This document shows positions 15,740 through 24,044 of a stretch of 29,545 nt of DNA, in pieces. The stretch comes from Lachnospiraceae bacterium (GTDB lineage: Bacteria > Bacillota_A > Clostridia > Lachnospirales > Lachnospiraceae). Within the stretch, counting starts at the first letter, position 1; each line of letters starts with the position of its first letter. The DNA is taken from assembly GCA_009911175.1 (NCBI GenBank), contig QXWX01000084.1:1-29545 (forward strand), written 5' to 3'. The notes under the pieces were generated by a model, which did not search any database, was not told the DNA's origin, and was given only the letters and a program-made list of their open reading frames with translations. The position numbers were made by a program, and so were the translations under genes.

Positions 15740-16417
15740 ATGGAAAGATATAAGATTTTAATAGTTGATGATGAGCAGGGCATTGTCACTATGTTGAAGG
15801 ATTATTTTCAATTTCATGGATATCTGGTAAATACAGCTATGAGTGGAACAGAAGCTCTTAAGGAAATCAATTCTAAACCTGATATTATTCTGCTTGATAT
15901 AAATATGCCTGGCATGGATGGGCTTGAAGTATGCAGAACAATCAGAGATCATGTAGCATGCCCTATTATTTTTTTGACTGCAAGAATAGAAGAAGTGGAT
16001 GCAATTATTGGGTTTCAGTCAGGTGGAGATGATTATGTGGTAAAGCCCTTTAAGTTAGGCGAGTTAGGAGCAAGGGTAGAAGCGCATTTACGTCGTGAAA
16101 GCCGAGGGGGTTCTGGTTTTTCAGCAAAATTTTTTGAAAACCTTACCATAAATTATGACAAAAGGCAGGTGTCTTACCAAGACAAAGTGATACCGTTTAC
16201 CAAAAAAGAATTTGATATTATTGAATTACTTACAAGGAATTCGGGACAGGTTTTTGATAAAGAAAGAATCTATGAAGTTATCTGGGGATATGATAGTGAG
16301 GGGAATAGTTCCATTATAGTAGAACATATGCGGAGGATTAGAAAAAAATTTATGGAGTATACGGAGAAAACTTATATCGAAACGGTCTGGGGGATAGGGT
16401 ATAAATGGGAAAATTAA
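15740..16417 (+). CDS. OmpR-family response regulator
   Basis: A 225-residue regulator. Receiver: DDE (10-12), phospho-acceptor D53 in IILLDINMPGMDG, FLTAR and VVKPF. Winged helix: FTKKEFDIIELLTRNSGQVF, then SIIVEHMRRIRKKF and WGIGYKW. The start at 15740 is supported by CGGAG 6 nt upstream and by MERYKILIVDDE, the usual N-terminus; in-frame codons further upstream lack this. It overlaps the kinase gene by 13 nt. The probable targets are the transporter genes from 17600 on, judging by position only. Confidence 0.92.
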   Translation: MERYKILIVDDEQGIVTMLKDYFQFHGYLVNTAMSGTEALKEINSKPDIILLDINMPGMDGLEVCRTIRDHVACPIIFLTARIEEVDAIIGFQSGGDDYVVKPFKLGELGARVEAHLRRESRGGSGFSAKFFENLTINYDKRQVSYQDKVIPFTKKEFDIIELLTRNSGQVFDKERIYEVIWGYDSEGNSSIIVEHMRRIRKKFMEYTEKTYIETVWGIGYKWEN

Positions 16418-17505
16418 AAACAGTTTATAAAAATCTTTCTTTGAAAAAGGCTTTGACCATTACAATCGTGGTTTCTCTTTTTATCGCTTTTTTAGGGGCA
16501 ATGGCGATATTATTGGCAACACGTCCAAGCTATTATGCCATTATAACGGAAAATCCAGAAAACCCGATTTTGTATTGGCATGATTTCCTTTCTATATCAA
16601 TTACAGGTATTTATGTGTCTGTGGTAATTATTGCAGGTCCCTATTTTTTTTATAAGTTAAAACTTTCCGATCCTTTAAAAGTATTAACGGAGGGAATAGA
16701 GCAGATAGCCGTAGATAATCTGGATTTTTCGATACAGTACGATTCAGAAGATGAATTAGGAACACTCTGCGGGGCTTTTGAACGGATGAAGAATGAATTG
16801 CAGAATAATTATAAGAAGATATGGCGAATGGCAGAAGAACGCAGAAAACTCAATGCAGCCTTTGCGCATGATTTACGTACACCGCTCACGGTATTGCAGG
16901 GATATACGGATTTTTTGGAAGAATATATCCTGTTTTCAGAAAAAGAAGATGTAAAACTTATGGAAACGAACCACATGATGGCATACTATATTAAGCGTTT
17001 GGCAGATTATGTCGAAGTTATGAACACAATCCAAAAATTAGAGGATACACCAGTGAAAATACAGACTGTTCCAATAGGCAGTTTTATAAATATGTTAGAT
17101 GACAACATAAAATTAACAGCTAAGGAATATGGGAAAGATATTTCCGTCACAAATGAAGCTGATCTACAGGAGGTTAGGGGGGATATTTCCCTGATTTTCA
17201 GGGTGTTGGAAAATGTTATGAGAAATGCCTGCCGATATTCTGAAAACAAAGTTTTTGTGCGTCTGTATGAGCAGAACCATTTCCTTTCTTTTGAAATGAT
17301 TGATGATGGGGCAGGATTTAGCCCGGAAGCGCTGGAAAAGGCACTAAATCCCTTTTATACTTCTGGACAATCTGAACCCTCGCATTTGGGTATTGGATTG
17401 AATATCTGTAAAATCCTATGTGAAAAACATGGTGGAGGCATTGCAATCAGCAATACACCGGATTCGGGTGCCAGAGTACAATTTTCATTTTTGTTGGAAA
17501 AGTAG
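16405..17505 (+). CDS. Sensor histidine kinase with HAMP domain
   Basis: A 366-residue kinase. TM1 at about 18-38, a very short external loop of about 25 residues, TM2 at about 62-84, HAMP at about 86-138, dimerisation box AAFAHDLRTPLTVLQGYTDF with H155. ATPase motifs NVMRNACRYS (N-box), DDGAGFS (G1) and HLGIGLNICK (G2). The loop is as short as in BceS/VanS-type intramembrane-sensing kinases, which often take their signal from a partner transporter. A good terminator follows the gene. Confidence 0.92.
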   Translation: MGKLKTVYKNLSLKKALTITIVVSLFIAFLGAMAILLATRPSYYAIITENPENPILYWHDFLSISITGIYVSVVIIAGPYFFYKLKLSDPLKVLTEGIEQIAVDNLDFSIQYDSEDELGTLCGAFERMKNELQNNYKKIWRMAEERRKLNAAFAHDLRTPLTVLQGYTDFLEEYILFSEKEDVKLMETNHMMAYYIKRLADYVEVMNTIQKLEDTPVKIQTVPIGSFINMLDDNIKLTAKEYGKDISVTNEADLQEVRGDISLIFRVLENVMRNACRYSENKVFVRLYEQNHFLSFEMIDDGAGFSPEALEKALNPFYTSGQSEPSHLGIGLNICKILCEKHGGGIAISNTPDSGARVQFSFLLEK

Positions 17506-17531
17506 ATACTTTTGTGATATTTTTCATTTAC

Positions 17532-17565
17532 ACTCTCCTTGTATTACTAAGGAGAGTTTTTATTT
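17532..17565 (+). terminator. Rho-independent terminator after the kinase
   Basis: ACTCTCCTT (17532-17540) and AAGGAGAGT (17549-17557) form a perfect 9-bp stem with an 8-nt loop, followed by TTTTATTT. Confidence 0.85.
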
Positions 17566-17599
17566 CTCCAGAAAATAACTTGTGAAGGAGTATTCGTAC

Positions 17600-17764
17600 A
17601 TGGAAAAAATACTATCTGTATCAGGATTGCAAAAATCTTACGTTACAAAAGGGAATACCTATCCTGTGCGGTCAGCATGGAAATGGACAGAGGTGAATTT
17701 GCTGCGGTCATGGGACCGTCCGGCAGGTTCTCCGACATCTGGAATAATATATGAAAGCAGGTGA
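17600..17764 (+). pseudogene. Truncated BceA-type ABC ATPase
   Basis: After GAAGGAG and ATG 17600 the reading MEKILSVSGLQKSYVTKGNT is the start of a Bce/MacB-type ATPase. A frame change follows; the second frame reads MEMDRGEFAAVMGPSG and then breaks off inside Walker A. The remaining 200 residues and any cognate permease are missing. The intact ATPase of a different class begins right at the break, so a deletion probably joined two transporter operons behind the same two-component system. Confidence 0.75.
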
Positions 17765-18690
17765 CAGAATTGGAATATACGATACAGACTTATGGATTAA
17801 GCAAAAAATATGGCGGTTATTCTGTTGTCCAGAATGTATCCATGCACGTTCCAAAAGGACAGATATATGGACTGTTAGGCAGGAATGGAGCTGGTAAAAC
17901 TACAATTATGAAAATGGTACTTGGACTGGTGAAAAAAGATTCCGGATCTGTAACATTATTTAATCAGGAAATGGCAGGTTATCAGAGTGGGATTTATGCC
18001 CGTATTGGAAGCACGATTGAATCTCCCAGCTTTTATTCTAATCTGACAGCAACGGAAAATCTCTTAGTTTTCTCAAGACTTAGGGGAAAAGTGAATGAAA
18101 ATAAAATATGTGATGCACTTGGTGTCGTAGGACTTCCTTATCAAGATAAAAAGATATTTTCCAAATATTCATTAGGAATGAAACAACGACTAGCAATTGC
18201 CAATGCAATAAAAAATGACCCGGAACTGCTTATTTTAGACGAGCCGACAAATGGGCTTGATCCGATTGGTATAGCAGAGATGAGGATGCTTATCCGGCGG
18301 TTGAGTCATGAGTGTGGGAAAACTATTTTAATATCCAGCCACCAGCTTTCGGAGATGGAGCAGATGGTGGACTGGATTGGAATTATCCATGAAGGCAGGA
18401 TGTTGGAAGAATGTTCTTATCAACAGCTAGAGGAAAATAGACATTCCTATATCCGATTAATTGTGAAAGAACCGGAGCAGGTATATGAATACTTGAAAAA
18501 AACTCTTTCAATCGAAAATATTAAGAGACCAGAAGCATCTGTCATAGAGATTTATGATTTGAAATACGGTACTTTGGAATTAAACAGCAGACTCTTTGCT
18601 GCTGGTCTTGCAGTGGTTGAGATTTCTAAGTGCCAAAACAGTCTGGAAGATTATTTTAAGGAATTGACAGGAGGTGCTGGCATTGCATAA
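17761..18690 (+). CDS. BcrA-like ABC transporter ATPase
   Basis: A 309-residue ATPase of the bacitracin/lantibiotic-resistance class. Walker A GRNGAGKTT (40-48), IESPSFYSNLT (86-96), signature YSLGMKQR (136-143), Walker B LLILDE (156-161), H-loop SSHQLSE. A C-terminal extension of about 90 residues follows, longer than in the ATPase at 7400. The start is uncertain: GTG 17761, or TTG 17770 with AGGTGA 5 nt upstream, which would begin MEYTIQT as relatives often do. It overlaps the permease gene. Confidence 0.87.
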   Translation: MTELEYTIQTYGLSKKYGGYSVVQNVSMHVPKGQIYGLLGRNGAGKTTIMKMVLGLVKKDSGSVTLFNQEMAGYQSGIYARIGSTIESPSFYSNLTATENLLVFSRLRGKVNENKICDALGVVGLPYQDKKIFSKYSLGMKQRLAIANAIKNDPELLILDEPTNGLDPIGIAEMRMLIRRLSHECGKTILISSHQLSEMEQMVDWIGIIHEGRMLEECSYQQLEENRHSYIRLIVKEPEQVYEYLKKTLSIENIKRPEASVIEIYDLKYGTLELNSRLFAAGLAVVEISKCQNSLEDYFKELTGGAGIA

Positions 18691-19411
18691 TGCAGTTTGT
18701 TCTGAAATTATAAAATTCCGCAGGAATAAAATGGCATGGGTGGGAACTTTGATCATTGCTACAATTCCGCTTTTTATGATATGGAATCGTTTGGTTATTG
18801 ACCCACAGAGAGAATATATGGAATGGTTGATGAGCGTACTCATGTTAAATACTCTCATATTACCTATCGTAAATGGATTTGTAATCACTTCGAATATGCA
18901 AAGGGAATATCAGGACAGAACAATACGTAATGTCCTGACCGCTCCAGTATCGAGAGAAAAATTCCTGACAGCTAAATTAGTTGTGTGGTTTTTGTGGTAT
19001 TTAATATCATTTTGTTTGTCTGAGGTGATAGTGATAGCAGGCTGTTATATCCTTTTTCCCGTTGAATTTACAACAAGGAATATGAGGTATGCTTTATCTT
19101 TATTTACCCAGAATAATTTCTTCTCTTTTATTGTGGGGATTCCTATTCTTTTGATATGCGTGAAACAGCAGGCATTGTTTTATCCGTCCATGCTTGCAAC
19201 ATTGGGAAGCGCAGTATTGCAGGCGGCAGGACTGCAAGTATCAGAAGAACTAATATTGCCAGCTTGTATATGCCCTTGGACGGCAGTATCCATTTCCGGT
19301 ATGGTGGGTTGGGGAACGCAGTATTGGAGAATATGCACGATTACTATAACAGTTTGTGGGATAATCGGATTTATTGGAGCTTTAGTTTCTTTTAAAAGAC
19401 AAGATCAATAA
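18683..19411 (+). CDS. ABC-2-type permease of the BcrA-like transporter
   Basis: A 242-residue permease with six hydrophobic segments and an opening MHNAVCSEIIKFRRNKMAWV that matches ABC-2 peptide-export permeases. The TTG at 18683 is taken as start because AGGAGG (18669-18674) lies 8 nt upstream; the in-frame GTG at 18674 is part of that ribosome binding site. It overlaps the ATPase stop. Only one permease is present, so the transporter is probably a homodimer of this subunit, unlike the LanFEG-type set at 7400. No clear terminator follows. Confidence 0.85.
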   Translation: MHNAVCSEIIKFRRNKMAWVGTLIIATIPLFMIWNRLVIDPQREYMEWLMSVLMLNTLILPIVNGFVITSNMQREYQDRTIRNVLTAPVSREKFLTAKLVVWFLWYLISFCLSEVIVIAGCYILFPVEFTTRNMRYALSLFTQNNFFSFIVGIPILLICVKQQALFYPSMLATLGSAVLQAAGLQVSEELILPACICPWTAVSISGMVGWGTQYWRICTITITVCGIIGFIGALVSFKRQDQ

Positions 19412-19676
19412 AAATGATAATATTGTTAATGTGATGTAAGATATCATATAGTAGTAGAAAAGCATATTTGCTTGCTGGCTATATTCCTTTTCGAGAGCAT
19501 TATTCAATTTGTGCATGTGAGTGAAATGTCTGTGAATAGCAACCATAAAAACCATCTCTGTCAATGATAGTCCTGACTACCTCAAATTATCGCCGATTCT
19601 GCCCCGGCATTCTTCTTTCAACTGTTCTGATATGTCTCAAAAGGCTTCAAAGCCCAGGAAAAGTTTCATTTTCTTA
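19412..19676. other. Intergenic region with no confident gene
   Basis: AT-rich near the permease end and then mixed. The minus strand has coding-like pieces (ISEQLKEECRGRIGDNLR and a hydrophobic 60-codon stretch) broken by stops and lacking ribosome binding sites. I see no intact gene, RNA or terminator. Confidence 0.4.
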
Positions 19677-19705
19677 TTGACGTGAAAACAAAACTAATAT
19701 ATAAT
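19677..19705 (+). promoter_or_regulatory. Promoter of the ureide-enzyme operon
   Basis: TTGACG (19677-19682), exactly 17 bp, TATAAT (19700-19705): a near-consensus sigma-A promoter about 115 bp before the first gene, with candidate LacI operators overlapping and following it. Confidence 0.75.
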
Positions 19706-19747
19706 TAAAACGTATTAATCATATATTATTTGCTATTACGTTTAATT
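19703..19747. promoter_or_regulatory. Pair of candidate LacI-family operators
   Basis: AATTAAAACGTATTAAT (19703-19719) overlaps the -10. An inverted relative, ATTACGTTTAATT (19735-19747), lies 32 bp on, about three helical turns. Both have the central CG of LacI-family sites, and the first recurs at 25225-25239 in the promoter beside the lacI-type gene. Confidence 0.6.
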
Positions 19748-19825
19748 GTTTAATTTTACTGAAAAGATAAGTTTTATTTTTGTAAATCAAAAATGACTGG
19801 CGATCTTTGAAAAAGGAGGAATAAA

Positions 19826-21094
19826 ATGGGCCGCTTAATTGATATCAATGGAGAACGCTTATGGTCCCGTTTAAATCAGGTGGGCGCAGTTGGTACGGAT
19901 GCGAGAGGCGGCATTAACCGCTTTGCATGGGAGCCATCTTACAAAGAGGCAGTGAAAATGATGACAGGATGGATTGAGAAGGAGGGCTTAAGCTACCGTA
20001 TAGATACGGTTGGAAATGTTTATGCGCGGTTAGAAGGAGAAGAGCCGGGTGAACAGACGGTACTGAGCGGTTCTCATTTTGATACCGTTCCCCAGGGGGG
20101 ATATTTCGATGGTCTCGCAGGAGTAATGGGGGCACTGGAATCATTGGTTGCGATCAAAGAATCCGGGATTCCCCACAAGAGGCCGATAGAAATGGTGGCT
20201 TTTATCAATGAAGAAGCAAGTCAATTTCTCGGCGGTACGTTTGGCAGTAAGGCCATGTGCGGAATGCTCCCCCATGATTATGCATATCAACTCCGGCACA
20301 GACGGACAAATCAGCTCTTAAGCGATGCGATGAAAGAATATGGTTTTGGACTGGACCCGGATAATATTGAGGGGAGCATTATCAACCCGAAAGCATACTA
20401 TGCATTTATTGAGATGCATATTGAGCAGGGGCGCTATCTGCTGGATAAGGACATTCCATTATCTGTAGTACAGGCCGTTGCAGGAATCAAACAGTTTTAC
20501 ATAACGATCAACGGGGAAGCCGCGCATGCCGGAGGAATGGCCATGAAAGACCGCCACGACGCAATGGCGGCGGCAGCGGCGATCACAACAGAAGTGGAAA
20601 GGCTCGCCCATACAATCAGTGCTGATGCGCGCGGAACCGTTGGATACATAGAAACACATCCGGGAGAACATAATATTATAGCTGAAAAATGTATCATGCC
20701 GGTTGATTTTCGAGAAGCCGACCTGGAAAAATGGAAAAAAATGTATGATGATCTTATGCTGTTTACAGACCGGGAGTGTGAAAAAAGAGGATTGACCTGG
20801 TCTGTGCATTATACATGCAATCTGGAGCCGGCTCCTTGCAGGGAAGAACTCAGACAATTGATGGACAATACAGCGGATAAGTTAAATATAGTACATAATT
20901 CCATGATCAGCTTTCCGGCACATGATGCAATGAATATTTCCCGTATTATGCCGATGGGAATGATTTTTTTACGAAGCTCTAACGGCGGAGTCAGCCATTG
21001 TCCTGAGGAGTTTACAACAAAGGAGGATATGGTAAAAGGAACCCGGTTGTTAGCAAATACGCTTTTGCAAATGGCTGCCGTAGATATTTTATGA
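19826..21094 (+). CDS. M20-family N-carbamoyl amino acid hydrolase / allantoate amidohydrolase-like
   Basis: A 422-residue binuclear metal hydrolase, expected to remove the carbamoyl or ureido group from an N-carbamoyl amino acid or allantoate, releasing ammonia and CO2. Metal and catalytic residues are all visible: H84 (GSHFDTVPQGG), D95 (FDGLAGV), E129/E130 (INEEAS), H198 (EMHIEQG), H234 with the AHAGGM lid motif, H366 (PAHDAMN) and H391 (GGVSHCPEE). Length and motif order match the AllC/HyuC/beta-ureidopropionase group, which cannot be separated by eye. AAGGAGG precedes ATG. It is first in an operon with an aminohydrolase and a cyclic amidase, so it likely acts last on the opened ring. Confidence 0.87.
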   Translation: MGRLIDINGERLWSRLNQVGAVGTDARGGINRFAWEPSYKEAVKMMTGWIEKEGLSYRIDTVGNVYARLEGEEPGEQTVLSGSHFDTVPQGGYFDGLAGVMGALESLVAIKESGIPHKRPIEMVAFINEEASQFLGGTFGSKAMCGMLPHDYAYQLRHRRTNQLLSDAMKEYGFGLDPDNIEGSIINPKAYYAFIEMHIEQGRYLLDKDIPLSVVQAVAGIKQFYITINGEAAHAGGMAMKDRHDAMAAAAAITTEVERLAHTISADARGTVGYIETHPGEHNIIAEKCIMPVDFREADLEKWKKMYDDLMLFTDRECEKRGLTWSVHYTCNLEPAPCREELRQLMDNTADKLNIVHNSMISFPAHDAMNISRIMPMGMIFLRSSNGGVSHCPEEFTTKEDMVKGTRLLANTLLQMAAVDIL

Positions 21095-21120
21095 TTGATG
21101 GAACATAGGGAGTAAGTAAA

Positions 21121-22560
21121 ATGGAGAATAAACTGGACATTTTATTTTTACATGCGATAGTGATTACGATGCGGGGAAATGGGGCTGGGATCATAGAAGA
21201 CGGGGCGGTCGGCGTAAAAGGAACCAGGATTACATTCGTCGGCAGCAGCGAAGAAGCTTCTGGCTATGTGGCTGAGCGGCTGATTGATGCCGCGAATCAT
21301 AAAGTGATCATGCCGGGATTGATTGATGCACATATCCATTCAGGGGACGGACTGATCCGCGGAACAGCTCAGGATCTAAATCATTGGATGCAGCACGGGA
21401 TCTGGCCATTTGAGCAGGCGCTGCGCCAGGATGAAGATGCGGTTATCAAAGGCTCGCTCATGAATATTATGGAAGCATTGAAAGCAGGAACTACCACATT
21501 CTGCGATTTTGATACACCGATGACTAAAATAGTAGAGAATCATGTCAAGCTGGGAACCAGAGCACGGGTAACGGAGCTGATCAGCGAACTTCCGAAAGAA
21601 AACAAGACGGCTATCGGTGAATTATATGAATTTGACCCGGCAGAAGGAAATGCAAAATTTGAAAGATGTAAGAAACTTTTTGAACGGTGGCATGGACAGG
21701 AGAATGGAAGAATCACGTGTATGTTCGGACCACAGGGAGCGGACATGCTCAGTAAGGAATTGCTTCTGGAAATAAAATCCGCAGCGGATCATCGGAAAAC
21801 CGGAATCCATATGCATGTGTCCCAGGGCGACCGTGAGATTGACCAAATGATAAAAAGATATGGTATGCGTACAATTCCGTTCTTGGAAGAAGTCGGTTAT
21901 CTGGATGAACAATTGATGGCAGTACATTTGACAGAGGCAACAGAGGAAGAGACCAGATTTCTGGCCGGCCGCGGCGCAGGAATGGTTTTGTGCAGCGGAA
22001 GCATCGCAATCATTGATGGAATTGTTCCGCCGGCCGCCGCTTTCCTGGAAGTCAGCGGTCGGCTGGCACTGGGATCAGATCAGGCTCCGGGCAATAATTG
22101 CAACAATATGTTTAACGAAATGAAGTTTACCGCAATATTGAATAAGTGTAAATCCGGAAATCCAAGCATTTTTCCTGCATGGAAAGTACTAAGAATGGCA
22201 ACCATTGAAGCTGCCCGTGCAATCGGCCTCGGAGAGGAAACAGGTTCTATTGAGGTCGGAAAGAAAGCAGATATCATTATGGTTGACTTTACACAGCCAT
22301 GCCTGGCGCCGATCATTCATTATCCGGTACGGAACATAGTTCCGAATCTGGTTTACTCAGCAAAAGGCAGTGAAGTTGAGATGGTTCTGGTGGATGGAAA
22401 GGTATTGATTGACGGCTTTAAAGTAGTATCCGTTGATGAAGGGAAGGTAGTCAGAGATGCGCAGGAGGCGGCATTCAGAGTAGCAAAAGCAGCGGAAGGA
22501 CCATTTTCCAGGATTCCGGATACACCGCTGCGTGAAATGATGGAAAATGGGGAGTTGTAG
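21121..22560 (+). CDS. TrzA/AtzA/SsnA-like metal-dependent aminohydrolase
   Basis: A 479-residue amidohydrolase-superfamily enzyme, probably a deaminase of an N-heterocycle. Metal ligands: H71 and H73 (DAHIHSG), H232 (MHVSQGD), H269 (VHLTEA), D320 (GSDQAPGNN). The composite N- and C-terminal beta sandwich is present (GLGEETGSIEVGKKADII). One feature stands out: the third motif, usually HxxE in MTA/atrazine/guanine deaminases with Glu as proton shuttle, reads H232-V-S-Q235. The chemistry may therefore differ from simple deamination. It sits 26 nt after the carbamoylase and 17 nt before the cyclic amidase. Guanine deaminase, creatinine-type and SsnA-type roles were considered; none can be fixed. 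Confidence 0.82.
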   Translation: MENKLDILFLHAIVITMRGNGAGIIEDGAVGVKGTRITFVGSSEEASGYVAERLIDAANHKVIMPGLIDAHIHSGDGLIRGTAQDLNHWMQHGIWPFEQALRQDEDAVIKGSLMNIMEALKAGTTTFCDFDTPMTKIVENHVKLGTRARVTELISELPKENKTAIGELYEFDPAEGNAKFERCKKLFERWHGQENGRITCMFGPQGADMLSKELLLEIKSAADHRKTGIHMHVSQGDREIDQMIKRYGMRTIPFLEEVGYLDEQLMAVHLTEATEEETRFLAGRGAGMVLCSGSIAIIDGIVPPAAAFLEVSGRLALGSDQAPGNNCNNMFNEMKFTAILNKCKSGNPSIFPAWKVLRMATIEAARAIGLGEETGSIEVGKKADIIMVDFTQPCLAPIIHYPVRNIVPNLVYSAKGSEVEMVLVDGKVLIDGFKVVSVDEGKVVRDAQEAAFRVAKAAEGPFSRIPDTPLREMMENGEL

Positions 22561-22577
22561 GAGGTGTTTGGATATCA

Positions 22578-23927
22578 ATGGATTTGATCATTTATAATGC
22601 CAATATTGTGACAGAAGAAAAAACAATTTCAGGATTTATTGGGATTGAAAACGGAAAATTTGCGGTTATCGGAGAGGGAAGACCTGAGATGGATGCAAAA
22701 GAAATGGAAGATGCCGGCGGTAATTATATTTTACCAGGAGCTATAGATACTCATCCGCATTTTTTTGATCCCGGGGCCGAATGGCGGGAAGACTTCAGAC
22801 ATGGAACAAGGGCGGCGGCAAGCGGCGGATTTACGACGGTTTTGGATATGCCTAATACAACTCCTCCGGTCAAGGACCGGAAAACATTCGAACTGAAAAT
22901 GCAGAGAGCAAAGGAAAATTCTCTGATTGATTTTGCTTTTTGGGGTTCGGCAATGCCGGACAATATCCATGAGTTTGAAGTATTAAAAGAATTAGGCTGC
23001 ATAGCATTTAAGGCTTTTACAATTGATGCGGGGCCGGATTTTATGTGGTCGGACGAATATGACCAGTTCAGAGAAATGGAAAAACTGGCTGAACTGGGAT
23101 GTATATATGGAGCGCATGCCGAAAATCCCGGTATGGTAAAACGGTTTTCAGAAAAAAATATCAGTAGGGAATGGAGCCTGGAAGTCCACGATGCGGAGAG
23201 ACCGTGGCAGGCGGAACTTACAGCGATTCATACACTGCTGCTGTATGCCGGATGTACGGGATGCAGTCTGCATATTTGTCATATGTCAATACCGGAGGGA
23301 GCCCGGCTTATAGCGGAAGCAAAGATGAAAGGCATCGATGTGACGGCAGAGACCTGCTCTCATTATCTTACACTGAATTATGAGGACCATGCGGAATACG
23401 GTACATTCGCAAGGATCAATCCTCCTCTTCGAAGCCGGGAACGTATGAACCGTCTTTGGGAATTTGTGCTGGACGGCACGATTGACTACTTGGGGACGGA
23501 TCACGCCCCTTATCTGGAAGAGGAAAAGCTGCCTGGGGATGGGAATCTGAGGAACGCTATGTGCGGCGCGCCGGAAATTGATATAGCAATCCCTCTGCTG
23601 CTCGATGAAGGTGTAAAAAGGAGAAACATGTCATTGCAGAGGTTTGCTGCATTTACCGCTGCAAATGCGGCTAAGAGGTTTCGACTCTATCCGAAAAAAG
23701 GAGCGATTATGGTTGGCTCGGATGCCGACTTTTATATTGCCGATCTGAATGCCGGATGGATCTGCAGCAGAAAAAACACTTTTTCAAAGAGCAAAGTCTG
23801 CAGATTTGCACATGAAGGAAAAGCATTAAGCTCCAGGATTGTAAGCACATATCTGCGAGGAAATGTAATCTTTGAAAACGGAAGAATAAAAAAAGAACCG
23901 GGATACGGACGATATATCTCGGTATAG
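22578..23927 (+). CDS. Allantoinase / hydantoinase / dihydroorotase-family cyclic amidase
   Basis: A 449-residue cyclic amidase that should hydrolyse a ring amide to an N-carbamoyl acid. Active-site residues: H59 and H61 (DTHPHFFDPG), the lysine to be carboxylated K145 (AFKAFT), H180 (GAHAENP), H235 (LHICHMSIPEG) and D308 (GTDHAP). RAAASGGFTTVLDMPNTTPP and INPPLRS are allantoinase/dihydroorotase hallmarks. Classical pyr genes are absent from the cluster, so pyrimidine synthesis is unlikely. Its product would be a natural substrate for the M20 enzyme two genes upstream. AGGAGGTG overlaps the end of the previous gene. A bidirectional terminator follows. Confidence 0.87.
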   Translation: MDLIIYNANIVTEEKTISGFIGIENGKFAVIGEGRPEMDAKEMEDAGGNYILPGAIDTHPHFFDPGAEWREDFRHGTRAAASGGFTTVLDMPNTTPPVKDRKTFELKMQRAKENSLIDFAFWGSAMPDNIHEFEVLKELGCIAFKAFTIDAGPDFMWSDEYDQFREMEKLAELGCIYGAHAENPGMVKRFSEKNISREWSLEVHDAERPWQAELTAIHTLLLYAGCTGCSLHICHMSIPEGARLIAEAKMKGIDVTAETCSHYLTLNYEDHAEYGTFARINPPLRSRERMNRLWEFVLDGTIDYLGTDHAPYLEEEKLPGDGNLRNAMCGAPEIDIAIPLLLDEGVKRRNMSLQRFAAFTAANAAKRFRLYPKKGAIMVGSDADFYIADLNAGWICSRKNTFSKSKVCRFAHEGKALSSRIVSTYLRGNVIFENGRIKKEPGYGRYISV

Positions 23928-23953
23928 AAAAATTCGGTTTATATGGAGTTGTA

Positions 23954-24017
23954 AAAATGGCTGACGATATAGTAGGTGGTTCACGGAATACTACTGCAAT
24001 ATATTGTCAGCCATTTT
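23954..24017. terminator. Bidirectional terminator between convergent genes
   Basis: AAAATGGCTGAC (23954-23965) pairs perfectly with GTCAGCCATTTT (24006-24017). Inside it AGTAG (23971-23975) pairs with CTACT (23991-23995). The A- and T-tracts at each end let it serve both the enzyme operon and the lacI-type gene. Confidence 0.8.
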
Positions 24018-24044
24018 CCGACAGCCTGATAAGTGACCGAATGA

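Noticed and set aside
15415..15789. Open minus-strand frame of 124 codons overlapping the regulator start
   Set aside because: It begins inside the real regulator gene at 15740 and is low-complexity. The Uma2-like signal lies in a different minus-strand frame and is broken.
19382..19564. 60-codon hydrophobic minus-strand frame
   Set aside because: Overlaps the permease end, lacks a ribosome binding site, and its lysine/isoleucine bias follows the AT-rich DNA.
20459..20857. Long minus-strand frame inside the M20 hydrolase
   Set aside because: Antisense shadow of a gene whose catalytic residues are all in the + frame; cysteine/histidine-rich with no start signal.
22578..23927. Pyrimidine-biosynthetic dihydroorotase (pyrC)
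   Set aside because: Family motifs fit, but no other pyr gene is near, and the neighbours are a carbamoylase, aminohydrolase, permease and LacI regulator, which point to catabolism.
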